64,000 nt of DNA from Echinococcus granulosus. Taxonomy: Eukaryota; Platyhelminthes; Cestoda; Cyclophyllidea; Taeniidae. The DNA is taken from contig NW_020170385.1 of assembly GCF_000524195.1 (NCBI RefSeq), positions 511,504 through 575,503 on the forward strand. Direction: 5' to 3'. Below, piece by piece: positions 15,001 through 26,036 of this stretch; within the stretch, counting starts at the first letter, position 1, and each line of letters starts with the position of its first letter. The notes under the pieces are model-generated. The model did not search any database, was not told the origin of the DNA, and saw only the letters and a program-made list of their open reading frames with translations. The position numbers were made by a program, and so were the translations under genes.

Positions 15001-18000
15001 ACCAACGGGAATTTCTGTTGAGATATAGTATTCGCTAACAAATTAATACAGGAAACATTCATCTTTGAAGGTCTATCAAAAAAAAATTAACATTACTGTA
15101 GAACTCCAACGCGATACCAGCCAGTCCATGAGTAATATCCAAAACTAAGGACATTTTAAGGTGAGCTTGGTATGACGATACTTGATCCTGGAACGCATCA
15201 GGTATTATTATCAAAAATTGGCCTTTAAATAATTCCGAAATTATGAGAATGAGAAAGTCAAGTGCCGTGTACGAAATTGGCAAAGCTCAGGCGTGCAGTA
15301 GATGCCGTTTCCTAAAAAATGGCTTTCAGAAACTGCCCCCTCCGGGGACAATAGATACCAAAAGAATGATTACTTTTCCTACACCCTGCGTATTAGATGT
15401 TTACCTAACCAATGACCGTCTGACATGGGCGAGTAAATAGCTCCAAATGGGCCGGCGATATGCAGCATCTGAATAGGCACGAGGCTGCACTTATGTGTAA
15501 AGCATTTCTGCACCGTCCAGACACAATTTTGGGTACATTTTTGTGTGTTTCTTGGTAGTATTTTATAGGTCTAAAATAAGGGCACATGCCTTTGTGTAGT
15601 GTTTGAGGTCACCGGCAATTGTGCATTTTTCAGACCTGTGCTTAGGTTCATATGGGCCCCATGCGGGTTAAACTGAACGAGAAACGAATAGGAATGCTAG
15701 CTATATCTGTGAAGAGAGGCACTTAAAATTCTTGTCTTTCTAAGTGATTATTTGGTCGACATACCTCCACCGCTTCCAGTAGCACCTCCTTGAGCTGGTG
15801 GTTCGTAGGTAATGGTGAGCTGGATGCTTTGCTGAAATAGGGAAAATTTGGATTATTCAACTAGCAGAAATTACCGTTATTACGTGGAAAACTTAATAGA
15901 AACAACATATTGGGATATAGTACTGTGTCCCACATTTTAGGAGCGCAGTTGCTTTGTATTGCAAGTTAGACTTCATTCCCATGCATGAGCAGCGTTAACG
16001 ATTAGATGTACCAGCTCTCCAATCAAGTAGGAGGTAATTCTGTATTGCTATTTTACAGTGTAACGAGTCTTCAAATGGCATTACTTGTCTTATACGGAGA
16101 TCCTCCACAAAAAGACCAAATACGCCAAAACTTCGGACTTATTCAGTCTTTAGATACCTATTATCCTATACTCTAGAAAGTTAAACCAGTAAACCTTCAT
16201 GTGACTAAAACATTGAAAAGATGGACTACGGGAAAGTTGGCAGGTTTCACAAAGTGATGTTTCCTTTAATCATAACCTCTCGACCCGCACGCATTAGATA
16301 TCCTAGCGTTCAAAACTAGTGTGAACTACAAATAAAACTATTTCTTCTTATAAAACATGGGCCTATTTACTGACTCTCCATTCACTATTTACCGAAAGCA
16401 AGGACCACCAATCGATGTAAGGGTGACCTATATGAAAAACTATAAATACATGGAATGGCTAACCAATGCCATTAATAAATTGAACAGTTGATTGGTTGGT
16501 CATATACTAAGCTCAAATCAACGCGTGTAATCTGGAAACCGGTGAATATGAGAACAAGGCAGGAATCCATCGTTTGTGCTTAGTTCCTTCAGTGTGCTAC
16601 CGAGAGAAAATAGGATGAAAATAGAACCTTTCTACGGCACTAAAAAGCCGGATTCCTATCAAGAAATTCTAGCGCTGATCAAACTATCCTCATTATGGCA
16701 AATAAAACGCTTTCCATAAGGTGCGAGAAGTACAAATTAAATTGCCTTTTATTGAAATCTACGAAATGGAAAAATACCACAGAAAATACATATTCAAGTT
16801 GACTAGCCTAATAAAGCTAGTTATTTACGATAAACGGCTAACAGTTAAACGTAGTAACGTGATTAAAGGATGGAAATCCAGGAAAGTGGCAAATTTGTGT
16901 CCACTTCAAAAAAATAATTTTAATACAGTCTTCCCTAATTTTTTGTGGCAAATACACTAAGCGCATTACTTTTAGTGCAACCGAACTAGAACAAACACAG
17001 ATGTACTCTTCAAAGTTTGCCGATACCACAATGAGTAGTTTCACAAAAATTTTAAATGGTGGAAGACTTAGAATCATTAGCTAATTCATAATAACAATAT
17101 GATCTGCTCCCGTGCCATTATTACTCACTTGTGTTGGCTGATTGTTTTTGTCATTTAGTGTCAAGGATTCCTTTTTCTCCTTCTCTCCACCGCTGAAGGA
17201 ACCCAATGGCACAGACACTTTGCCCATAAACCTGGAGTTATGTTTCATGTGTTAATTCAACAGCAAAATATAGTTGTTTAAAACAATGCTATTAATATGG
17301 GGCTTCAAACAAGAGGTAGCACCGCTGTACAATCTGGGCGATAAGATGAAGTATGAAAGCAGTATAAAACTAATCTGCATTCGCGTAAGCAAAATCCAAT
17401 TAAATAGACTTTCAAAAGATAATTTCTTACTTGTCGACCGAAACATCGTCGTGATCGAAAACCTTAACCTCAAGTGTGTCGTTCGGAGTAAGTGCCTCCC
17501 CTTTCAAATCAAATTCGATGCTCTACGAATGCAAGTCCAAAAATTACTTAAACATGTACCTCATTCCATTCAGGATTAAGATTGTCGTTGATGTGTTTAG
17601 TCTTTTTCTTTTCACCTAAAATAATTGTAACAATGCAATCTGGTGTAGAAAACAAATAGGTTCTGTATGTTTTCCCCAAAAACCACAAAACACTCAAAAT
17701 ACTAAAAAAGCATCAGTGCTAAAATATAAAAAACGTGCCCTTCAAATAACTATTATTCTAAAATAATCACAGGGGATTGCAGTCACCTCCAAAATTATAC
17801 AATGTTAGCGTCAAAGATTAAAAAACAGGTCCGGATATTACATAGAAAACAAAAACGTAGAGCGCATTTGTCCTTAAGACAGATCGTCACCAAAATTCAG
17901 GCAGCTAAACACCACAAAGCTTTAGTTATTCTAACCAATTACATACATTGCTTAGGGGACCACAAGAGAAACTACTTCAGAAACAAACGGCTTATGACTG

Positions 18001-18165
18001 CATAATTTCATGTAATATTTAAAAAGCATCCTGGAAACACATGTAATCAGGACTACAGCCGTGACTTCACATACCCTTAAACTCAAGCCTGCAATATGGA
18101 TCGCTTTTTCCGATCAGCTCCACATTCTTTAGGTTTACGGCTTTCTCAACGAGGACCCGCAACAT
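94..18165 (-). CDS. Ferlin family protein (dysferlin/myoferlin type), N-terminal 902 residues, 3' end off the left edge
   Basis: Ferlins are C-terminally anchored multi-C2 proteins that drive calcium-dependent membrane fusion and repair. I placed 20 exons: 18165-18075, 17615-17560, 17522-17431, 17231-17129, 15831-15765, 12799-12642, 8257-7865, 7378-7335, 6990-6908, 6340-6237, 4879-4811, 4605-4562, 4144-4062, 3030-2813, 2623-2321, 1981-1875, 1553-1358, 1286-1134, 1060-880 and 254-94. Phases agree at every junction. Domain order: C2A (residues 1-105, starting MLRVLVEKAVNLK, with SDPYC and FDHDD calcium-loop residues), Gly-rich linker (137-165), C2B (187-320, containing NFHKSPAELF), C2C (from about 355), the conserved block FGPSFINLYGSP (467-478), FerA (640-735), FerB (738-788, PDVVIWMIASEKRIAY) and the start of DysF (WKWEGDWYISP). 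DysF makes it dysferlin/myoferlin-like rather than otoferlin-like. The intron after the exon ending at 6237 starts with GC. C2D and later C2 domains and the membrane anchor are not in the window. Confidence 0.93.
8258..12641. other. Large ferlin intron without recognisable genes
   Basis: This 4.4 kb intron separates the exon encoding the end of the C2A-C2B linker from the C2B exon. I see no spliced or intact gene in it on either strand. The part at 10950-11720 is richer in GC, with CA-rich tracts near 11090-11180, and looks repeat-derived, but I could not assign it to a family. Confidence 0.6.
12800..15764. other. Large ferlin intron, nothing recognised
   Basis: This 3.0 kb intron lies inside the C2A-C2B linker coding region. 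Several short open frames of 60-76 codons occur but none shows splice-flanked or protein-like sequence that I recognise. Confidence 0.6.
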
Positions 18166-18686
18166 AACACAGTCAATATGAGCGGTAAATTGCGTAAGGT
18201 CGAATTCTTTCCTGAGGTAAATTGAAACATACTTGTGTACTATTTATATGGCCTAAAATTAGGTTTAAATAGCGCTCTATTAATTCCAAATGTTTTAATA
18301 ATTTTGTTTGCTGTGTAGGCACGTTTTGTTAAAACACAGCAAGTACATAAAATAGTTATTTGTAAAGTTATTTTTGGTGGTTTCAAATGTGAATAGCTTA
18401 GTTTCAGTACAATACATTTTTAAAGATGTTTTTGATGTGAGTGCACAAGGTATGCTTCAGTAAACACTTTATTTTGATAGCTTTGTTGCGCGATTTATAA
18501 AACTATTTTATACAGTAGAAATAAGTTGGTTCTTTGGACATACGTAGTCCTCTGAGTCACTGCTGGAAAAGAAATAAGGCTATTTACGGCTTTGCAAAGG
18601 GATAATGCTCCTTCTCTGACTCAAAAGGTCGTGACGTCAAGGTAGTTGCGTGTTGAGCAAAGGAAAAGGAGGGCGCGTAGATAAAT

Positions 18687-18882
18687 GTAGCGTCCCGAGA
18701 CTATCAGAAGACGAAAGAAGACACAATACTCAGGCAGAATATATATTTATCATAGAAAAGGTGTTTGGGGTACCGGCATGGCTCAATGGCCAGCCCACCC
18801 AGCGAGATGCAAGAAGGCTAATTCGAAGTACAAATGTGACGCCACACTAATACCGAGGGATAAATCACCATCGTATTGCATA
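18687..18882 (+). mobile_element. tRNA-like SINE, copy A
   Basis: This roughly 195 nt element recurs at 24187-24388 and, inverted, at 36520-36714. All copies share the head CCCGAGACT, then AGACGAAAGAAGACACAATA, and a core CCAGCCCACCC. At 18779-18789 the sequence TGGCTCAATGG fits the Pol III A-box consensus of tRNA genes exactly. About 35 nt downstream, GGCTAATTCGAAG resembles a decayed B box. I infer a tRNA-derived SINE. The A box lies about 90 nt into the repeat, further in than usual, so the true 5' end may be internal. Confidence 0.6.
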
Positions 18883-19261
18883 AATACCCCACAAGACGAC
18901 ACATTCCTGTCCCCACTATCACACAAGGCCTATATTTTGTTCCTGAACTTTCGGCTCTACAATCTTTTATCAGAAAGACTAGCTGGAGGGAGGCATCCCA
19001 TTTTTTTCAGTGTAGGATTTCATAACTGTTCAAAGTTTAACCCAAGAGTTGTTTGAAAACCGGTCAACACATATTACTGAGCGTTGAAAGCGAAGGCTAG
19101 TATTTCAGTGCGATAATACAGTGAGTCAACAATAATCCAAAAAATGCAATTTGCTTCACGTTTATGGAGGAGCTGTTTGCCGCAATTGACAGCGCAAATT
19201 TGAATAATCCATGGCATAACTGTTAGAGCCCCTAGACTCCCCCAAAGACGAGAAATCATAA

Positions 19262-19330
19262 AACTAGGGCATGGCATGTTATAGAGGCCAGGTCATCCGG
19301 CGGAGGTACAATGGCGGAGTCCCTAATCGG
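19262..19330 (+). repeat. Degenerate fragment related to the SINE core
   Basis: GGCATG, then GAGGCCAGG, then GGAGGTACAATGGCGGA follow the same order and spacing as the A-box to B-box segment of the SINE copies at 24187 and 36520. Divergence is high, so this is either an old copy or a related family. Confidence 0.35.
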
Positions 19331-21599
19331 CCCCTTTACAAAAGCGAAAGTTGGATAAACAATTAACGTATTATACAAGCATCAAACAAAAAGCAAATTG
19401 TGTTCGCACTTAAAAGGAAATGTCACAAGGCCTCAGTGTTGCAATAGTGGACAACCTATAAATTGTGCAACTATTTTCCGAATATTCCACTCATTTAACA
19501 TTTAGTTCTTGATGAACACTGAGTGGCTACACATTACTACCCTTAGAACATTTGTTTTTTGATGTTTGAACGGATCTTGTGATGCTTGTCGCCACTGCAA
19601 TAATAATTGCGACCAATTCTACTTCTTTTTACTTATGTTACACATTTCAAGTTATCTCCATTCAAGAACAATGAGAGTGCACTTACAAGATATTATCAAA
19701 ATATGCGTATTTTATTTTTGGTTCCAAAAGCATTTGAATACAGCTTAATCGCTCAGTAAAGCACAAATATTGTCTGAGTTTAAATAAAGTGATATTTTAG
19801 TTAAGAATTGCGCGCAAATACGTGATTGAGGATTTGGAAGCTGAAAGATTGTGAAGTAGTTTTGAAACATGGGTATTTTAAGTAGGACCTAAAACCGTGG
19901 TCATGCTCAAACTTTCAAAAAAGCTATTTTAGAGCATTATATTGCTGTAAAGAAGTACACACTTACAAATCTGCGATCCATACAAGTACAATTGCTTGTA
20001 CGACTACCTTGATTGTCAAATTATAAGACACCAAGTGATAAGAAATGCCTGATCAAAGTTTCGCAATGTTGCGTCTTCATAGCACAATGCCATTTCGACT
20101 TTATACCTCATAAAATCAATTCAGGCACAAATGTCGTTTGAGAATAAAGCAACCACAGACTCCATGTCGTGGCTGGGATAATTCTGCATGAGAGCCCTAC
20201 AGATGATTCCGCGAGAGAGGCGATAGCGTAATATCTGCATTACCTTTGAACTATGGCACGTTAGTAGGTTGTATTTGCCAAAAGCTACGTGAGGTCCCAT
20301 TCATTATGCCACCACAAGGTCTCCTCTAAATTAGCTTAAACCGTTGTTGATATTATTTGATAGGTAATTTCAATAACATTTATGTCTGAGGCGAAATGCC
20401 ATTAACTGGTATGGGTCGATTATTTTTCAGCCAACGTGTATTTATTGTGCTATAAAGGTCCCGCTTAACAGGCCGCATATTGGATTTGCTGCCCTGGATT
20501 GAATATGAGAATCTAGAGAGAGCAAAAGTGACGAACCTCCAAGACAGTCTTGCGTAGAATCGAAGAAAGGTCAATTTTCAATTGCTTTGCTGCTTTCGTT
20601 AAATAAACCTCTTCTGACTGCAAAACATCTTAAAGCCCCATTTTCTCCAGTGGTTTATCGAGTTGAGTAGTCCTTTGTTATTTGTGAATTTTTGAGGACT
20701 GAGGTATTGGGAGCTTTGTTTAGTATTTTAGCTTAAATAGCCTTACAACTGGAATGCGCTTTCTACGTGCGAACATGTTAACGAAAACTAAGTGACGCGG
20801 GTCACCATTTTGGAAAAAGAATGGTTAATGCGTTACTAAGTGGATCAGCATAATGTGTGTTTGTGACAGATATTCCGGATTCAAAGTAACATCTGAGACT
20901 TGATATTTGATGATGCCAGGATTTGACAACTTTGGCGTATTATTTTTATTTACTATGTAGAAATGTTTGTCGCTTAAAAAGAAAAATCGTTTATTTATTT
21001 GTTTGGTGCCTTAATACGTACATTCTTTCAGGCTTCGACCTGGGAGGAAGCCCTGTACATTATATGTTAAAAGTAGTAACAGATGTCTAACTGGGATATA
21101 CTAATAAAGTCTAAGATTTAAAAGAAGATTACTAATGATCTTATCTAATATTTACAGTGGATAAGTGCGAGTGATGCACGATCAAATTCTTGCATTCTTT
21201 TCAGGTTTACCAACTTCAGACCTTTGACAAATATTAAAACAAAAGTCCCAATCCTCTGTGCACAATACGGCAAATCAGCGCACCCGCATCGATGCATCAA
21301 AGTGGATGGCACTTTTTCCGCCACACGTTCAGCTTGATGGATGGGTAAGTTGCTTAACTTTCATGGTGTTCATGAATCCTACTAGCCACCTACACTTATT
21401 AAAATTATTTCATTGTGCACATATAAGTGTCCAACTTTCTACTTTTTTTGCTTTTGGATACATCGACGTAAATGATATTACAGAATAAAGTTAACCGAAA
21501 ATATGTACGAATCGAAACAATTTAGACCAGACGAGGATTATCTCTCCTTTCAAGGAAACTCGAATAGCTGTACTTCTAGGCTCAGGGAACTCTGCATAG

Positions 21600-21698
21600 A
21601 AAAGTGGCAAAGCGGCCTTCAACGTGGTTGCTCTACTCATTGCTTTTTTAAAACAGCAAACTCCTCTACTTTGCTTCGAAGTTTCTGTGATGTATGTG
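21600..21698 (+). other. Candidate coding exon, hydrophobic, unassigned
   Basis: Thirty-three codons lie between a TAG acceptor (21597-21599) and a perfect GTAAGT donor at 21699. The translation is hydrophobic (includes AAFNVVALLIAFLK and LLCFEVSVMYV) and could be a membrane segment or an alpha-helical repeat. A preceding piece ending at 21345 (includes SKWMALFPPHVQLDGW) also has a GTAAGT donor and joins in phase 0. I could not find an upstream start that keeps the frame open, so the gene is unproven. Confidence 0.25.
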
Positions 21699-22689
21699 GT
21701 AAGTAAACAAAAATTACAGAAAAGGAGGTCATTTTACTTTGAAGCCAAGTTTGAGTTAAATTCATACCAATTTTTATTACTTAAGAATGGTTTGACACCA
21801 AAATAACTACTTAATTAGCATTTTAAATGAATTACCCGGAACTGTGATGGCTCATTGATATGAGGTTCCAAAATCATGACTGGGTGTTATTTACGAGGAG
21901 ACGCACCCACAGTAATGTTCGTTCGTACAGGCGAGCACAGATGAGGGCTGTAAGGCGTCGAGTGTAGGCGCCATTCCATGATAGCATTTACCAAATGGAG
22001 AGCAATGCGAATCATTTATTTCAACGAGGCTGTTGGTGCAAAGTTTCGATATCTTGAATATATTTTAAAATACGTTGATTCAGGTCGACAAAAATTTGAA
22101 GCAAATGAGTCGAAAAGTATTTCACTTGTTTGCCCCCATTATTCAGAAAAATTGAATTGTTTTCACATGCCTTAAGCGGTAACTTAACGCGTTGTAGGAG
22201 AAATAAAGTGGGGCATATTTTAAGGTGACAGCTAGTGTCAAATTTGGCGAAGAAATTAACCGAAGCTTGACAATTCAGGTCTAGGAAAAGGTTTTTCTTC
22301 TATGATGAAAGTTCTTTGAAGTCTAAACCCAAACGTCATTATTAAACTCAGCATTACGAAAACTAGTTTCCTTCATAACTTCCCTTTTTATGAAATTCGA
22401 AATAAATTGTATGTCTCCGTAGGTAACGTCAATAATACTTTGAGAATATTCGCATTCAGCATTGAAAAGCATAGATTGTGCTATTTTGTTTGAGGGGTGC
22501 GCCTATAAATTATTATTGCCAAGTCAAAACTTTACATGCGCGGATCAATTCAAAAAATTCAATTAACATGCCTGTAATTTTACCGTGCCAACCAGACCAA
22601 ATTTGTTAATGTCTTAGAAGATTTGGAATAAAGAAACCATTTAAACTACTTTGTTTGCATGTTTATCTATTCCTAAATGGAGTACTTAC

Positions 22690-23422
22690 ACTTTTCCATT
22701 TGTATCCTGGATCTCTTGGAGACCCTCTATAAGTGAACGAACGCACCTTATGAATGCGTTTCTTAAATTACAATTAGCGAGCATGAGTAGGCCAGAGACA
22801 TTTGTACTGTCCTTTGCATTATCAACCAACAAATCTCCAACTTCTTCATGTGCATAACATCCTTTCGGGATTTTTGGTAGTTTTAAGAAACTCTCGTTTG
22901 TCTTGGAAGCTTCGCTGGTTGCAGCAGAAAAGTAGCGGAATAACGGCAAAGATGGAAAGTGGGTAAAGAACACAGTTTTTCCTCATTTGTACATGTCGCA
23001 AAATCTGTCGTAAAGACTAGCAAAGTCAAATGGTTTGCGATTAAATTTACTAAGTGAAATTTTAAAGAAGGTTTCAGCTTACCAAACATGAGCAGACAGC
23101 AACTAAAAGAGGTTAGTCCATCGGAAACAAAAGGGTTATTCCAATTCAAAAAACATGAAAATAACTTATTTTAGATGCTCTAGTTAGAGGCAGGCTTTGG
23201 GTTTGGTAGACCGACCAATTAAATGGAAGGTTGATAAAAGACAGGTAGAATACGATCACATGGAAAAAAGATGCGAAATATAGATGTAGACTCCTTCGCC
23301 TCTGCTTATGCAGTATACCTCCTATTTGGTTTTGTGCTTAGTTTTACCAACCCTATTATTCAAATGTTATAAAGTTCAATGGTCACTTACCTTGAACAAA
23401 CTGTCAAAGGCATTGAGGGCAT
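22690..23422 (-). CDS. Candidate partial gene with a possible 20-nt micro-exon; function unknown
   Basis: The exon 22914-22690 translates to 74 codons of protein-like sequence (includes KLPKIPKGCYAHEEVGD and NCNLRNAFIRCVRSLIEG). It has a GTAAGTACT donor at its 3' side and a pyrimidine-rich CAG acceptor. Upstream, 23391 is the end of another exon with a perfect GTAAGTGAC donor. Two readings are phase-consistent: a direct join from the ATG at 23422, or a join from another frame through a 20-nt exon at 23102-23083 flanked by TTTTAG and GTAAGC. The second frame lacks a visible start codon. I found no downstream exons and recognise no homologue. A plus-strand open frame over the same bases (22651-22857) is probably a shadow. 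Confidence 0.33.
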
Positions 23423-23795
23423 TGGCGGGGATTTTACGGGGCGTGGATTTGTGTGGTACAGTTATGCATTAATGTGAGTTCTGGCTGCTGTTGCTCAGAG
23501 TGCGGTTGCATCTTGTGATGATTATATGTGAGACGAGGAGGCCAGCTAGCAGTTCAACTAAATTGTTCCAATGTGGCACCTTTGGAAGTCGAAGGCACAT
23601 CCTGGAATTATTACAATTTTCCAAAAGGCGCTCACTAGTACTTGGCAGACTTCCTTCCTCTGCACCACTTTATAACAATAAAAAATTACTCTAGTATGCT
23701 TACACCAATATCGCTTATCGCCGATCGAGGCTTACGCATGAGTACCCACTAAGAAGAATAAATTCGCAAGTAATTCAGGTATTGTACTCGAAGCA

Positions 23796-23895
23796 NNNNN
23801 NNNNNNNNNNNNNNNNNNNNNNNNNNNNNNNNNNNNNNNNNNNNNNNNNNNNNNNNNNNNNNNNNNNNNNNNNNNNNNNNNNNNNNNNNNNNNNN
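23796..23895. other. Assembly gap (100 N)
   Basis: There are exactly 100 N, the usual placeholder for a gap of unknown length. Sequence immediately after it is coding-like on the plus strand, so part of a gene may be missing. Confidence 0.99.
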
Positions 23896-23982
23896 ACACC
23901 AAGGTTAATAATTATTGGTGATGTAAAACAGAGTAAACGGCCAATCATGGATGCAAAGAAAACTCCTTTGTTGTCTCAGGTA
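23896..23982 (+). other. Candidate exon end right after the gap
   Basis: The plus-strand frame immediately after the gap reads RLIIIGDVKQSKRPIMDAKK and runs to a CAG|GTATGA donor at 23983. It looks like the 3' part of an exon whose start is lost in the gap. I cannot name the gene and see no clear partner exon. Confidence 0.25.
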
Positions 23983-24186
23983 TGAAAGGTGTAAAAACGG
24001 CTTGCATTCTTGCTAATGGAGAACGACCAGCTACTTTAAAGGAAAGAAGTCATGTCTATACTTTTGCCTGTTTCGTATGCAGCGATTCAACATTTTACAT
24101 GCATTAATGATTTCGCAGGCCATTTAGACGCTATATATTGTACTTCTATTCAAAGTCATGGTCTTCAGGCCCTTCCTAGGACTCAC

Positions 24187-24388
24187 TGTAGCATCCCGAG
24201 ACTTCCCTGAAGACGAAAGAAGACACAATACTCGGGCGGCACATGTATATTCAGCACGGAAAGGGTGTTTGGGCTATTGGCATGGCCCGAAAGCCAGCCC
24301 ACCCAGCGAGGTACAGGAAGGCTAATTCGAAAGTCAAAAGTGGGACCTCGCCAATACCGATGGATAAACCACTATCGTATTACATCAC
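24187..24388 (+). mobile_element. tRNA-like SINE, copy B
   Basis: This is the second copy of the SINE at 18687. It has the same CCCGAGACTT head, the AGACGAAAGAAGACACAATA block, the A-box-like TGGCCCGAAAG and the CCAGCCCACCC core. It ends near TATCGTATTACAT. It lies about 300 nt after the assembly gap. Confidence 0.6.
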
Positions 24389-24833
24389 AGACCATCTGTA
24401 TGCTACATCCAGAATTACGACCATCCAGATTCCCACGGCGGGCTACTAAACTCCAGATTTACATATAGAGGGCATCTGCTGCGGCTAACTGAATCGGCGG
24501 AATCTAAAAATGACGTCTATCTTTGGCGATTATTTAACGACCCGTTCTTAGGGAGGCTCTTTATAGCTGGAGAGCAGTAAGACTTAAACGATTTAAACGG
24601 CCATTACTAAAGTTTTCACGGTACTTATTGACAGCTGAACGGCTCTGGAAGGAGAAAAAAGGCTAGTGGACATAAGTGGGGAGCATTAGCTCCTTGACGA
24701 TAATCCAAGTTGTATATCTCACCACATGAATCTGTTTTGAGGCCGGATCTATAATAATAAGGAAAACCCGGGAAGCTACATATATTTTATACTTTTAAAG
24801 AATTATACTATTTACAATTGCAGCTGGCTGTGC

Positions 24834-24995
24834 TGCGCCTTGAGTTTTCCCCGAAGTCGTAAGAAGGAATAGTAGTATGTCAGGAAATATATTACTGACG
24901 TACAGACGAGCTGAGTGTATCGCCATGGTCTGAAGGCCGAGCTGTCGGGGGGAAGTACAATCTGCCTGGACCTAAGCGGTCGAATGATCAAATGC
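24834..24995 (+). repeat. Diverged SINE-related copy
   Basis: TTTTCCCCGAAGTCGTAAGAAGG, followed by CCATGGTCTGAAGGCCGAGC and GGAAGTACAATCTGCCTGG, aligns in order with the head, A-box and core of the SINE copies. The block AATATATTACTGACGTACAGA reappears at 31592-31618. I take it as an older subfamily. Confidence 0.45.
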
Positions 24996-26036
24996 AATGT
25001 TACCTGAACTGTCAAAGCGTAATCCTTGTGTGTCTTGCATTCGTCAACACAAGCATTAAATGAGTCACGGAAAAGTGCCATCTGGTGCAGATTGCTGAAT
25101 TTGTGAACACTCCAAAAAAGGCTTAAAAGTGGTGTCCAATCTTTGAGACTGCTTAAGATTCATCTTTCATAACAAGGTTGTTAAAAGCTGAAATTTCAGT
25201 AAACTCTAATAATCTGCAGCACTAATCTGAAGATAGCTGTATGGGCAAGTGAATGGATAGGCGGGACTGCTTTGCAAATGAAGCGGCAAGAAAATATAGA
25301 TGTGGACGATTCGTTTCTTGTAAGTACTTTTATTTGGTAAAACTACTCTACCTTTAGGCTAATTCACTAACAACTTTTGATAGGCACATGCGATGCCGTC
25401 ATTGTAGAGCCTCGTGCGATCTTGGGCAGCGTGAAGTTAATGCATTTCAATTTGCGAATAAAATTTTCAGATAGAGCGAAACTCCAGGTTTAGTCGAATA
25501 GCCTAGATGTATCAGTAACATTAAAATTAAGTACTTTCTCAAGCGCCAGAAAATCCACCGACTCATTGCTAATTTTATGGTTTGTTTTTGGTACATCGGC
25601 CACGTTGTAACGAGCTACGCCGAAGTTTGCCAAGGAGGGCGTCGAGGACAAAACCAGAGGGTGAATTGTGTTAAGTTACTCGAGTAATTCGGTCTTTGGA
25701 GGCTGCACTTCCACTTTGAAGTATGGTTTTGGACCAGGTTAGTAACTTCCCAGCTCTTCTGTACGTTAGTGGTGTACGGCTTTCATAACATCGACCCACT
25801 ACGATTTCAGTAAGGAATCGAGGTGATGCAACGATATTTAAGATTCTCTTATTTATTTGTACAAAAGCCCCTTGCTCCTATGCTTTTAAGCTGTAGCTTA
25901 GCATAAAGAGTCTACAGTAAAAGAAAGAACAAACGAATTTAATTTAAATGGACCAGGGAACAACGTGTCACATGCCTATTTCGTGGCTCGGCATACAAAT
26001 TTCTATTGGTGTGGGGCCTTCGCGCTGGGTGTCGCC
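24996..26036. other. Intergenic region upstream of nicalin
   Basis: No gene was recognised. A short frame starting with ATG at about 25283 (MKRQENIDVDDSFL) ends in a perfect GTAAGT donor near 25321 and could be a small first exon, but I found no partner for it. The nicalin promoter should lie in this stretch, with no motif that I can identify. Confidence 0.45.

Larger units (their letters stand above)
18883..22689. other. Gene-poor region with degenerate repeats and unassigned exon-like pieces
   Basis: I recognise no intact gene here. A degenerate SINE-related stretch lies at 19262-19330. Two plus-strand pieces look exon-like, at 21205-21345 and 21600-21698, because each is followed by a perfect GTAAGT donor, but I could not join them into a full reading frame. 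The rest is AT-rich with short open frames only. Confidence 0.5.

Noticed and set aside
94..18165. Otoferlin as the identity of the ferlin gene
   Set aside because: A DysF domain begins in exon 20 (WKWEGDWYISP) and FerA/FerB are present; otoferlin-type ferlins lack DysF.
18687..18882. A functional tRNA gene
   Set aside because: Only an A-box-like element fits; there is no cloverleaf with anticodon arm and the segment recurs as an interspersed repeat.
22651..22857. Plus-strand 68-codon frame
   Set aside because: The minus strand over the same bases has a perfect donor and acceptor with a longer coding-like frame.
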